Virus record (IMG/VR): IMGVR_UViG_3300042892_005063
Location: 43,041 to 107,040 of that record
DNA length: 64,000 nucleotides
Reading direction: 5' to 3' (one strand)
Source: a virus
Position numbers and translations under genes: made by a program. Positions 7,645 through 15,611 of the stretch are shown one piece after another. Positions within the stretch are counted from its first letter, which is position 1. Each line of letters opens with the position of its first letter. Under the pieces are notes generated by a model, which saw only the letters and a program-made list of their open reading frames with translations, did not search any database and was not told the origin of the DNA.

Positions 7645-8456
7645 ACGACCCCCATAGTGTTCTCGGCGTCGCGCGAGATGCAGATGCCGCGACGATCAAA
7701 TCCGCCTATCGGAAACTTGCCAAGAAGTGTCACCCGGACCTCCACCCAGGTGACGACAAGGCTGAGGCGCGCTTCAAGGAAATTACGGCCGCCTACGATG
7801 CCTGTATGAAACCGCAGGGCCAGAGCGGACAGCAAGGCCAGCGCGAATGGGCCAACTACGACAACATGTCTGGCTTCAATCGGGCATCGTTCGAGGAAAT
7901 GTTCCGTCGCGCCGGTTTCAACGTCGAGCCGACCCTTGACGTCAACGCTGTCTGCGCGATCTCGCTTGAAAACGCTTTCTCCGGCTGTGAGATCGACGTC
8001 CAGATGCAGAGCACGGGTCAGGTTAGACGCGTCACCATTCCGATGGGGGTGCAGGATGGCCACCGTCTCAAGGTGTCGGGTGGCGGACGTCAGGGGCCGA
8101 GCGGCGTGGGTGACCTCATCCTGACCGTCCGGGTGCAGCAACATCCTGTCTGGGGTCGCGAGGGCGACGTCCTCATCCGTACTTTCGAACTGGACGCCCT
8201 GACCGCCGTAGTCGGCGGCAAGGTCATGGTCGAGACCATGGAGGGCGAAATCGTCGAGGTCGAGATTCCGGGGGGCATGCAGCACGGCGCCTATGTGATG
8301 GTCCCAGGTCGCGGAATGCCTCACGGGACGATGAATGCCCGTGGAGACATGGCAATTATCGCACAGATTGTGGTTCCCCAAAAAATTGGCCCAGAACACG
8401 CTAAAACGATCAAACGGCTGAAAGATTTATTGGCGGCCTCGAAAAAATCGGCATAG
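7641..8456 (+). CDS. DnaJ/CbpA-like co-chaperone
   Basis: 271 residues from GTG 7641 (GTGA overlap). J domain at residues 2-60 with the HPD motif at 31-33, a short Gln/Gly linker, then two C-terminal substrate-binding beta domains (VRRVTIPMGVQDGHRLKVSG; VEVEIPGGMQHGAYVMVPG) as in CbpA. There is no cysteine-rich zinc domain, so it resembles CbpA rather than DnaJ. It should recruit host DnaK through HPD. It sits upstream of ClpA, suggesting a protein-folding and turnover group. Confidence 0.92.
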   Translation: MNDPHSVLGVARDADAATIKSAYRKLAKKCHPDLHPGDDKAEARFKEITAAYDACMKPQGQSGQQGQREWANYDNMSGFNRASFEEMFRRAGFNVEPTLDVNAVCAISLENAFSGCEIDVQMQSTGQVRRVTIPMGVQDGHRLKVSGGGRQGPSGVGDLILTVRVQQHPVWGREGDVLIRTFELDALTAVVGGKVMVETMEGEIVEVEIPGGMQHGAYVMVPGRGMPHGTMNARGDMAIIAQIVVPQKIGPEHAKTIKRLKDLLAASKKSA

Positions 8457-8511
8457 GGTTCTCGAACACGGGGAGGCATTTTGCTCCCTGTCGGTGTGAC
8501 GAGTTTATTTT

Positions 8512-9153
8512 ATGCATACGGTTGGTGATTTTGATACCCACGCATCCATCCCCTACTACCCGACCCGCAAGCCCTACTGGGGCCGTTTCCCATACCGGGT
8601 GTCCATCCTCATAGACACCAAGACGGCTTCACAATACCGCAAGCTCGGCCCGCACTGGCTGGCCCACAAACGCAAGCAGCTTCTGGGCGGCGTGGCCGGG
8701 GCCGAATCGGCTGACAAGATGACGTGGCTGGCGGGCGGCGTAGCGTTTTTCTTCGATGACGCCGAGGTGGCCAAAACTTTCATCGACGCCAACGTGACCA
8801 TCATCGAAGACGTGCATCGCCCGGTCGGCGGCCAGGAAGCCGTCATGGCCGACCCCAAGGTCCGCGTGCAGAAAAATCTCTACTGGCTCCAGTTCCGATA
8901 CAAGATCAGCTTCAACGTCAAAACCTACCTTCGCGACGACTCCCGCGTGGCCGAGCTTGACGAATGGGCCCTGACTGAGTTCCCGTTCGATGACACGGAC
9001 GGGCGCGGCCTCTATAGCGTATCGGACATCCGCACCCTCTACCTTCGGGACGAGCGCGACATTCTCCTTACCCAACTGATGGTTGGCCATCATGTCAAGG
9101 ATATCGAGAAGGTTATCCTGTTTAGCGAACTCGGCAGCGACAACGAGATTTAA
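8512..9153 (+). CDS. Unknown protein with a repeated strand-helix unit
   Basis: 213 residues. Two halves each end in a hydrophobic strand followed by an acidic turn and helix: VAFFFDDAEVAKTFID near residue 75 and LYLRDERDILLTQLM near residue 185. The unit resembles the tail signature of the dispersed small-protein family in this window, so this may be a two-copy member. No catalytic motif recognised. Confidence 0.75.
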   Translation: MHTVGDFDTHASIPYYPTRKPYWGRFPYRVSILIDTKTASQYRKLGPHWLAHKRKQLLGGVAGAESADKMTWLAGGVAFFFDDAEVAKTFIDANVTIIEDVHRPVGGQEAVMADPKVRVQKNLYWLQFRYKISFNVKTYLRDDSRVAELDEWALTEFPFDDTDGRGLYSVSDIRTLYLRDERDILLTQLMVGHHVKDIEKVILFSELGSDNEI

Positions 9154-9166
9154 TCGAACTTTTCGG

Positions 9167-9194
9167 TTGCCAGATTTTCATTTTGCTCTATACG
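9167..9194 (+). promoter_or_regulatory. Promoter for clpA
   Basis: TTGCCA (9167-9172), 16-nt spacer, TATACG (9189-9194), about 40 bases before the TTG start. Confidence 0.55.
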
Positions 9195-9234
9195 TTGGGG
9201 CAATCCGTTTCACCGCTTATTTGCGAGAAATACC

Positions 9235-11553
9235 TTGAACTCAGATTCCAGCCATCCCGAACTCATTCGCTTCGCGTCGCAGATGGTGGACATCGCCCGT
9301 CGCCAGAAGCACGAAGCCGTCATGCTCGAACACGTCGTCATGACGTGCTTGAAGTCGGACGACGTCATCGAAGCCCTCGAAAAGCTGGACGTGGACGCCG
9401 AGGATGTCGAGGACGACCTGATCAACTATTTCAAGTCGGGCTACATCCCGCAAGTCCAGAATGCGAACCCGCCGCTCAGCACCACCGTCAACGAAGTGCT
9501 GTCGCGTGCCGCCCACTCGGCGAAGTCGCAGAGCCGCGCCGTCACCGGTCTGGATATCCTCGTGAAGGTGTTCGGCTATACGGCCGAAGACAGTTTCGCC
9601 GTCGAGGTTCTGACCAAGAACGGCCTGACGGGCTTCAAGCTGTCCAACTACATGGGCGAAGCCTCGGGTGAAGACCCCGCACTGGCCAACGGCAATCATG
9701 GCGGCGGCGCGTTCCAGATCACGAACGCCGACGAGGCCCGCATTTTCCTCGCCAAATACTGCGAGAACCTCAACGACCGCGCCAAGGAGTCGAAGATCGA
9801 CCCCCTGATCGGTCGCGAGGATGAAGTCGCCCTGATCGTGCAGATCACGGCCCGTCGCACCAAGAACAACGCCATCCTGGTCGGTGAACCCGGCGTCGGC
9901 AAGACCGCCATCGCGGAGGGTCTGGCCAAGCAGATCGTCGAGGGCAACGTGCCCGCCATTCTGGCCAACGCCGAAGTGTGGAGCCTCGACGTCGGCGCCC
10001 TGATGGCCGGAACGAAATACCGGGGCGAAATGGAAGAGCGTCTGAAGCAGACGATCAAGGCGTTCGAATTCATCGACGAATCCATCGTCTTCATCGACGA
10101 AATCCACACCATCATGGGTGCGGGCGGCGGCGGCTCCGCGCTCGACATCGCCAACCTGCTGAAGCCCGCCCTGTCCAAGGGCACGCTGCGCTGCATCGGT
10201 TCCACGACCTTCGAGGAGTTCCGCAAGCACTTCGAGAAGGACCGCGCCTTGCTGCGCCGGTTCAAGCGCGTGGACGTCAACGAGCCCTCGCTCGAAACGA
10301 CCAAGCTCATCCTGGCCGGGCTGAAGTTCAAATACGAAGAGTTCCACGGCGTCACCTACACCGACGAAGCCATCGACGCGGCGGCCGATCTCACCTACCG
10401 GTACATCAACAATGCCCTGCTGCCCGACAAGGCCATCGACATCATGGACGCCGCTGGTGCGGCCCAGAAGGTTCGTGGCGAGGAAGGCCTGAAGGTCATC
10501 ACCCTCGGTGAGATCGAGACCGAAGTCGCCAAGGTGGCCCGCATCCCGCTCAAGACCATCGCGGAAGACGAGACCGACAAGCTCACCCATCTGGAAACCG
10601 ATCTCCAGAAGAGCGTGTTCGGCCAGGACAAGGCCCTGACCGCCCTGTGCGACGCCGTGTTCGTCACCCGCGCCGGTCTGCGCGACACCAACAAGCCCTC
10701 GGGCTCGTTCCTGTTCGCCGGTCCCACGGGCGTCGGCAAGACCGAGGCCACGCGCCAACTCGCCGACACGCTGGGCGTGCCGCTGATCAAATACGACATG
10801 TCTGAGTTCATGGAGAAGCACACCATCTCCAAGCTGATCGGTTCGCCTCCGGGCTACGTTGGCTACGAGGACGGCGGCGCCGGGTCGGGCAAGCTCGTCA
10901 ACGACATCGAGACGCACCCCTACTGTGTCCTGCTGCTCGACGAAATCGAGAAGGCTCACCCGGACATTTATTCGATCTTCCTTCAGGTCATGGATGACGG
11001 CGTCCTGACGTCCTCGTCCGGCAAGAAGGTCGATTTCCGCAACGTCATCATCGTCATGACGACGAACGCGGGCGCGTTCGAGCAGAGCCGGAACACCATC
11101 GGTTTCGGGGTGCAGACGGGCGGCGACCCCATGGAGGCGATCAAGCGGCTCTTCACGCCGGAGTTCCTGAACCGCCTCGACGCCATCGTGGGCTTCAACC
11201 GCCTGTCCCAGGAGCACATCCTGAAGGTGGTGGACAAGTTCCTGCTCAAACTCGCCGAACAGGCCGGGGAGCGCGGCGTTACCATCGACGTCGGCCCGGA
11301 AGCCCGCACGTGGCTGGCCAAGCACGGCTTCGACGACAAGATGGGCGCGCGTCCGCTCAACCGGTCCATCCACGACCACATCAAGACGCCGCTCAGCCGT
11401 CAGATGACCATCGGTGATCTGAAGTTCGGCGGCACCGCCACCGTGACCGTGGACGGCGACAAGCTGGTCATCACCTCGGTGGCGGCCCCGGCCAAGCCGG
11501 TCATCGTTCCGGTGATCGAAGCCGAAGAAGAGAAGAGCGCGGTCTCGGTCTAA
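9235..11553 (+). CDS. clpA: ATP-dependent Clp protease ATP-binding subunit ClpA
   Basis: 772 residues, full length for ClpA. It has a Clp N-domain (to ~150), AAA+ module 1 with Walker A GEPGVGKTA (~220-228) and Walker B IVFIDEIHT (~285), then AAA+ module 2 with Walker A GPTGVGKTE (~496-504) and VLLLDEIEKAHPD. TIGFGV in the second module occupies the place of the IGL/F loop that docks onto ClpP, so it probably works with host ClpP. No clpP is in the window. Start is TTG 9235, placed to keep the helical N-domain. As ClpAP can degrade ALAA-tagged proteins, it pairs logically with the tmRNA at 62.9 kb. Confidence 0.96.
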   Translation: MNSDSSHPELIRFASQMVDIARRQKHEAVMLEHVVMTCLKSDDVIEALEKLDVDAEDVEDDLINYFKSGYIPQVQNANPPLSTTVNEVLSRAAHSAKSQSRAVTGLDILVKVFGYTAEDSFAVEVLTKNGLTGFKLSNYMGEASGEDPALANGNHGGGAFQITNADEARIFLAKYCENLNDRAKESKIDPLIGREDEVALIVQITARRTKNNAILVGEPGVGKTAIAEGLAKQIVEGNVPAILANAEVWSLDVGALMAGTKYRGEMEERLKQTIKAFEFIDESIVFIDEIHTIMGAGGGGSALDIANLLKPALSKGTLRCIGSTTFEEFRKHFEKDRALLRRFKRVDVNEPSLETTKLILAGLKFKYEEFHGVTYTDEAIDAAADLTYRYINNALLPDKAIDIMDAAGAAQKVRGEEGLKVITLGEIETEVAKVARIPLKTIAEDETDKLTHLETDLQKSVFGQDKALTALCDAVFVTRAGLRDTNKPSGSFLFAGPTGVGKTEATRQLADTLGVPLIKYDMSEFMEKHTISKLIGSPPGYVGYEDGGAGSGKLVNDIETHPYCVLLLDEIEKAHPDIYSIFLQVMDDGVLTSSSGKKVDFRNVIIVMTTNAGAFEQSRNTIGFGVQTGGDPMEAIKRLFTPEFLNRLDAIVGFNRLSQEHILKVVDKFLLKLAEQAGERGVTIDVGPEARTWLAKHGFDDKMGARPLNRSIHDHIKTPLSRQMTIGDLKFGGTATVTVDGDKLVITSVAAPAKPVIVPVIEAEEEKSAVSV

Positions 11554-11570
11554 CCGAACTGCAAACGGCA

Positions 11571-11597
11571 GGTGGGAGGTCGCGGGGGCCTCCCACC
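11571..11597 (+). terminator. Strong hairpin after clpA
   Basis: A perfect 9-bp stem (GGTGGGAGG / CCTCCCACC) follows the clpA stop by 17 bases. There is no T-run, so it may protect the 3' end rather than terminate. Confidence 0.5.
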
Positions 11598-11617
11598 GGG
11601 GATAATGACTTCCGCTG

Positions 11618-11836
11618 GTGCACACTGTGCCCCTCACATTGAAGAATGCTGCCGACAAGCTGGTCGGTCCAATATTTTCTTGGAAAAATCAGCAAGGTCA
11701 GATGACCGTCGTGGATATGCGGAATGTCTCCGTGATCTTCGAGAACAATCTCCTGATATCCGGGGTGTGGTTCAACCCGCACGCCTACACGCACAAGGAA
11801 CTACTCGACCTCTGGGACGAGTGGCGCGGCAAATGA
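11618..11836 (+). CDS. Small unknown protein
   Basis: 72 residues from GTG 11618. Beta-rich core (GQMTVVDMRNVSVIFENN) followed by an acidic/aromatic helix LLDLWDEWRGK. Isolated between clpA and the 11922 gene. No family recognised. Confidence 0.6.
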   Translation: MHTVPLTLKNAADKLVGPIFSWKNQQGQMTVVDMRNVSVIFENNLLISGVWFNPHAYTHKELLDLWDEWRGK

Positions 11837-11921
11837 CTTCACCTGGGGCGTCGTTATTGGCGTTCCGGGCATCTACATACTTGACCTCAGACCGGGCCCG
11901 CCCGGAGAAATATTTTTCGAA

Positions 11922-12329
11922 ATGGACATCACCCTAGCCCGCAAGCTGATCGCCAAGGGCGCCATCCGCCAGAAGACCGAGATCGACGCCAAGTTCCGGG
12001 GCGTCGGCATCGACGGCAAGCGTTCTGCCCTCACACAGGGGACCTTCTTCATCAAGGGCGCCCGCATGACCGTGGACAACCTCATCTTCGAGGCCGTAAA
12101 CACCCAGGATGGCGACACCATCCGCATCGACGTCAACGACATCTACAAGGTCGATGGCATGGAGCCATCCCGTTTCGCCCAGATCAATGGTCTGGACGGC
12201 GACGGGGAGCCGGTGAAGCCGGGCAAGCGTCGTGGGCGGCGGACCAACGCAGAGAAGGCCGCCATGGCGGCTGCCGCCGAAGGCCTGTCAGACGATGATG
12301 ACGATGATGATTTCGAGGATGACGCATGA
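11922..12329 (+). CDS. Unknown protein with basic linker and acidic tail
   Basis: 135 residues. Residues 1-90 form a beta-rich domain (FFIKGARMTVDNLIFEAVN, then DTIRIDVNDIYKVDGMEPSR). A basic patch GKRRGRRTNAEK and an acidic tail ending DDDDDDDFEDD follow. A charge-segregated tail like this often mediates protein or nucleic-acid contacts. First gene of a four-gene run that overlaps to 13100. Confidence 0.78.
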   Translation: MDITLARKLIAKGAIRQKTEIDAKFRGVGIDGKRSALTQGTFFIKGARMTVDNLIFEAVNTQDGDTIRIDVNDIYKVDGMEPSRFAQINGLDGDGEPVKPGKRRGRRTNAEKAAMAAAAEGLSDDDDDDDFEDDA

Positions 12330-12532
12330 CCGATCTCAAAGAACTCCTTCAAGCCAGAGACGAAGCCTTGAAGGCCCGCGAGGAAGGACGCGTCCTCGTG
12401 TTCCCCAAAGGCGTCTCGCTCGACGAAGCCAAGCACATCCACGCGAAGTTCCTCGAAGCCGGTGGAGGCAATATCCAGTTTCCCGATGATGAGGAGATTC
12501 GAGACTGGCTCCTGTTCGGAGATCAGGTCTGA
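12326..12532 (+). CDS. Small unknown protein
   Basis: 68 residues, helical N-terminus (DLKELLQARDEALKAREEG) then a short alpha/beta core. ATGA overlap with the upstream gene and CTGA overlap with the next. Confidence 0.72.
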   Translation: MTDLKELLQARDEALKAREEGRVLVFPKGVSLDEAKHIHAKFLEAGGGNIQFPDDEEIRDWLLFGDQV

Positions 12533-12798
12533 AAGTTCTGAATAAAAAGAAGGTCGGGGTTCCTCCGGGCGCGGTCTACATCGGCCGGGGCTCACCGTGG
12601 GGGAACCCCTTCGTCATGGGGCGGGATGGTGACCGAGACGCGGTCATTCGGAAGTTTGAGACCTACGCGCGTGACCGCCTATCCCGTGAGCCCGATTGGT
12701 TCTCCGCCCTACGGGGGCATGATCTCGTATGTTTCTGCGCGCCCCTGGCCTGCCACGGCCATGTGATCGCGATTCTGATTGAGGAAGAAGGCGCATGA
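12529..12798 (+). CDS. DUF4326 protein, apparent CTG start
   Basis: 89 residues. The pattern PPGAVYIGRGSPWGNPF ... CFCAPLACHG is the DUF4326 signature, found in phages and bacteria; function unknown, conserved cysteines suggest metal binding. The domain requires residues (KVLNKKKVGV) upstream of the first ATG at 12616. The only plausible start is CTG 12529, which overlaps the upstream stop as CTGA, mirroring the ATGA couplings elsewhere. Confidence 0.8.
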   Translation: MKVLNKKKVGVPPGAVYIGRGSPWGNPFVMGRDGDRDAVIRKFETYARDRLSREPDWFSALRGHDLVCFCAPLACHGHVIAILIEEEGA

Positions 12799-13100
12799 AC
12801 AATTACGTTCAGGTGTGGGACGACGCTGATCATGTTTTCAAGATCGCCGAACTCGTGTCCGCTGGCTGGCATCTCATCTACGCCGAAATACCCTACGGGC
12901 GAATGGAAACCGCGAAGACATGGTGTTCGGCAGCGGGCGAGGACGTTCTGCTGATCGGAGAGTTTGTCGAAGACAACGGCGAGGAAGACGAAGAAGAGGA
13001 AGATGAGGTCTACGAGATAGACCCCAACACCAGGGTCCGACACATTCTGCTGATCAAAGACAAACTGCGCGCCGCGCAGTTCTGCCTAGAGTTCCTCTAG
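12795..13100 (+). CDS. Unknown acidic protein, possible tail-signature member
   Basis: 101 residues with an acidic run (EDNGEEDEEEEDEVYE) near residue 58 and an ending HILLIKDKLRAAQFCLEFL that fits the tail signature loosely. Its stop overlaps the convergent gene at the palindrome CTAG. Confidence 0.75.
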   Translation: MNNYVQVWDDADHVFKIAELVSAGWHLIYAEIPYGRMETAKTWCSAAGEDVLLIGEFVEDNGEEDEEEEDEVYEIDPNTRVRHILLIKDKLRAAQFCLEFL

Positions 13101-13606
13101 GAAAAAATGCGGGACATGTTGGCCGGGAACAGAGACAACTCTTCGGGCGTGACGTCGATCACGGCGACGTCCTGCGCATCCTCGATATCGCGGATGGCCC
13201 GCTTGAGGCCGATGTAGCCGCTGTCGTCCTCGGACAGCTTGTCCATCAGAGCCGCGACCGCGTTCTGGCATGCGTCCATCACGCCGCCGTCGTCGGCGGA
13301 CTTGCACGCCTGCGGGGCGAACGGGTCATTCTCTTCATCCTCATCGTGGAGGAAACGCTTGATGGCGTCCTGTGGAATCTCCACACCCATCCGCCACAGC
13401 GATTCGGTCTCGCGCTGATCATCCTGGAGGTTGACCATCCCGGTCAGCCGTTGGGACACGAGCGCGGCGAACATCCTGGTGGACATCGGGATACCCATGA
13501 CGCACGCGAGCATGATGGTCTCGCTACCGTCCGAGTAGGCACGAAAGCGCGCATCCTCGGCGAGGTAGGAGGTCAGAAGCTCGTTGTTGATCGTCTTAAT
13601 AAGCAT
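13097..13606 (-). CDS. Unknown protein
   Basis: 169 residues, mostly helical; acidic middle (HDEDEENDPF) and two cysteines near residues 101 and 112. No motif recognised. It overlaps the downstream end of the nucleotidyltransferase-like gene by 11 bases, so the two form a minus operon. Confidence 0.72.
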   Translation of the reverse strand: MLIKTINNELLTSYLAEDARFRAYSDGSETIMLACVMGIPMSTRMFAALVSQRLTGMVNLQDDQRETESLWRMGVEIPQDAIKRFLHDEDEENDPFAPQACKSADDGGVMDACQNAVAALMDKLSEDDSGYIGLKRAIRDIEDAQDVAVIDVTPEELSLFPANMSRIFS

Positions 13607-14192
13607 CCTGGTCCAGTTCGATCATGAAGTTCGCTCCCACGTGTTTCTCCTGCAATCCGTCCACGATCTTGCCCAACGTTCCAGCCTCGGGAGTGAACCC
13701 GCTGCGGCAGTATTTGGCCAGCCGGAACATAGATTTCCGAGCGGGCCCGAGCAGTCGAAGAACCTTACGCTCGCAGTCCAACCATGCTTCGTCTCTTCCC
13801 AGAACGGATACACCATCTGTGGCAAACCGGCAAACACTAAAATCGAAGTCGTCGAAGAGTTCATTCAGGCTTTCGAAGTAATTGCTCGTGATTAGCTGAA
13901 TGCGGACGCCCCTGACCTTGAACTGATGGAAAGCCTTTGTGATCACCTCGTCATACAGGGTGTGATAGGCGTCGGTGAACCATTTCATGGTTGCCTTGTA
14001 TTGGTCCTCGTTGGCGAAGAAGATGTCGATGTCCGAGTTGCCTCGTTCGAGATGTTGGGAAATCTTCATCGCGGCACCACCCGCGACCCACGGCCCCTTC
14101 TCGTAGTCGATGAAGTCCATTTCACTAATAACGCTGGTGAATATTCCAGTCATCGTAATCGGCTTGGTGGTGCATCCCTGAAGGGTGTTCAC
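13596..14192 (-). CDS. Nucleotidyltransferase-fold protein
   Basis: 198 residues. VAGGAAMKISQHLERGNSDIDIFF near residues 36-59 fits the nucleotidyltransferase pattern GG/GS...DxD, and DDFDFSVCRF (~115) could supply the third acidic residue. Such proteins transfer nucleotides to RNA, proteins or small molecules (tRNA CCA-adding enzymes, MNT toxins-antitoxins); the substrate here cannot be told. A later start at the second Met (codon 14) is possible. Confidence 0.75.
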   Translation of the reverse strand: MNTLQGCTTKPITMTGIFTSVISEMDFIDYEKGPWVAGGAAMKISQHLERGNSDIDIFFANEDQYKATMKWFTDAYHTLYDEVITKAFHQFKVRGVRIQLITSNYFESLNELFDDFDFSVCRFATDGVSVLGRDEAWLDCERKVLRLLGPARKSMFRLAKYCRSGFTPEAGTLGKIVDGLQEKHVGANFMIELDQDAY

Positions 14193-14220
14193 AAAAAATC
14201 TCTGAGAAAAATCTACTGCG

Positions 14221-14228
14221 CATAAATA
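14221..14228 (+). promoter_or_regulatory. Late-promoter octamer
   Basis: CATAAATA, 28 bases before the first fibre gene start, matching the T4 late consensus at seven of eight positions. Confidence 0.7.
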
Positions 14229-14255
14229 TCGGGTCTTCTACATTGGTGTCAAAAT

Positions 14256-15602
14256 ATGTCTCTGCCGAACATCACGCTTCTATCGTCAACCCAAGGTGAA
14301 GTTAGCGTCACCGGTTCCGCCAAGCGTGCTAGCGGGTCGTCCCGCTCTGTCGGCAGCCTCTATACTGTCGTCATCACATCTCTGAACCTTCAGGGTCGCG
14401 TCTACATTGAGGGAACTCTCGCGGCTTCGCCGACCGAGTACGACTGGTTCGCTATCCCGATGCCGGACTCGGACACCCCCTACATTGAGTTCCCCGAAAT
14501 CCTCGGCGGCAACACCAGCGGCGCCCAAAACGTCGGCTTCAATTTCAAGGGCAATCTGGTCTGGGTTCGCGCTCGTCTCGACCGAGAGCACATGGACCTG
14601 GACGGCCTCTCCGAGCAGGCCCTGGCAGCCTACGGGTACATCGACCAGATCGTCATGAACACCGGTTCGTGGGTATCCGAAGACGGTCTTCCCGCATCCA
14701 TCGTGGATGGCGGCGTCGGCGTCACCTCGGTGCGAGGCAACAACCTCGGCACGGGTGAGCGCATCTATACGAGTTCGGTCGGTCAGGCCAACGTACTCCT
14801 CAACTTCAAGACCCTGGTCGCTGGCAGCAACGTCAGCATCACGTCGAACGCGAATTCGATCACGATCAACTCCACCACCGATGGCTCTGGTGGTGGCGGA
14901 GATTCGGGACCAGTCTCGTTCCTGGACCTCACCGAGGCCCCGAGTGCGTTTGCGAATGGTATTGTGGCCGGTCGCAACGGCGATCTTGAGTTTCTGTCCG
15001 CTCCCACCGCAGCGAACCAGTCATTGCGCTGGAACGGCTCCGCCTATTACTGGGCCAACCCGGACGCCCAGTCCCCGACTAACCTCATCATCAAGGACGA
15101 CGGCACCGTGGTGACCAACACGGGGGGCGAGATCAACTTCGGCTCGGGTCTGGCCGTCCAGAACGTCGGCGGCGTCCCGCTCGTCACGGTGCCGGTGGGC
15201 TCGGCGGCTACCGCCGACCGCGAATACGTCATGCTCCAGTACACTGCTGGTAGCTCGGGCAACCTCAACTCGGTCGATGCCATCATCTCGCAGACGAGCG
15301 GCGTGACCGTCACGATCATCGACCCGGTCAACTGCGTAGTCGAGTTCACTTTTGCAAACCGCCAGTTCCCACCGTCATCCATCGCGCTTATGGGTCAGGC
15401 CCAGCAGACCAACGATTTCATTTTCTCGAACGTCAACCCCAGCATCGGCACCCGCAAAATTCGCGGTGGCGGTTCAGCGGCTTCGCCGACCCTGCTTGGT
15501 TCTTTCGCAGGCCCGATCACCCTCCAGATTCGTATGTCAGACGTCTCGGCCAGCGCAGCGGTTGGTCAGCGGGCCAAGGCCGTCGTGATGTTCAGGTTCT
15601 AA
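14256..15602 (+). CDS. Fibre/structural protein
   Basis: 448 residues, rich in Gly, Ser, Thr, Asn and Val with few charged helices, typical of trimeric beta fibres or baseplate attachments. N-terminal ~110 residues look like a folded attachment domain (YTVVITSLNLQGRVYIEGTL; FKGNLVWVRARLD); the remainder alternates short beta segments. It opens a run of four late structural genes to 20410. Exact virion position unknown. Confidence 0.8.
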   Translation: MSLPNITLLSSTQGEVSVTGSAKRASGSSRSVGSLYTVVITSLNLQGRVYIEGTLAASPTEYDWFAIPMPDSDTPYIEFPEILGGNTSGAQNVGFNFKGNLVWVRARLDREHMDLDGLSEQALAAYGYIDQIVMNTGSWVSEDGLPASIVDGGVGVTSVRGNNLGTGERIYTSSVGQANVLLNFKTLVAGSNVSITSNANSITINSTTDGSGGGGDSGPVSFLDLTEAPSAFANGIVAGRNGDLEFLSAPTAANQSLRWNGSAYYWANPDAQSPTNLIIKDDGTVVTNTGGEINFGSGLAVQNVGGVPLVTVPVGSAATADREYVMLQYTAGSSGNLNSVDAIISQTSGVTVTIIDPVNCVVEFTFANRQFPPSSIALMGQAQQTNDFIFSNVNPSIGTRKIRGGGSAASPTLLGSFAGPITLQIRMSDVSASAAVGQRAKAVVMFRF

Positions 15603-15611
15603 GGAACACCT

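Noticed and set aside
7641-8456. Full DnaJ
   Set aside because: The cysteine-rich zinc domain is missing, so it is CbpA-like only.
9241-11658. Long open frame on the minus strand (805 codons)
   Set aside because: It is the antisense shadow of clpA; composition (His/Asp/Gly/Val-rich) is typical of reverse reading of a G+C-rich gene.
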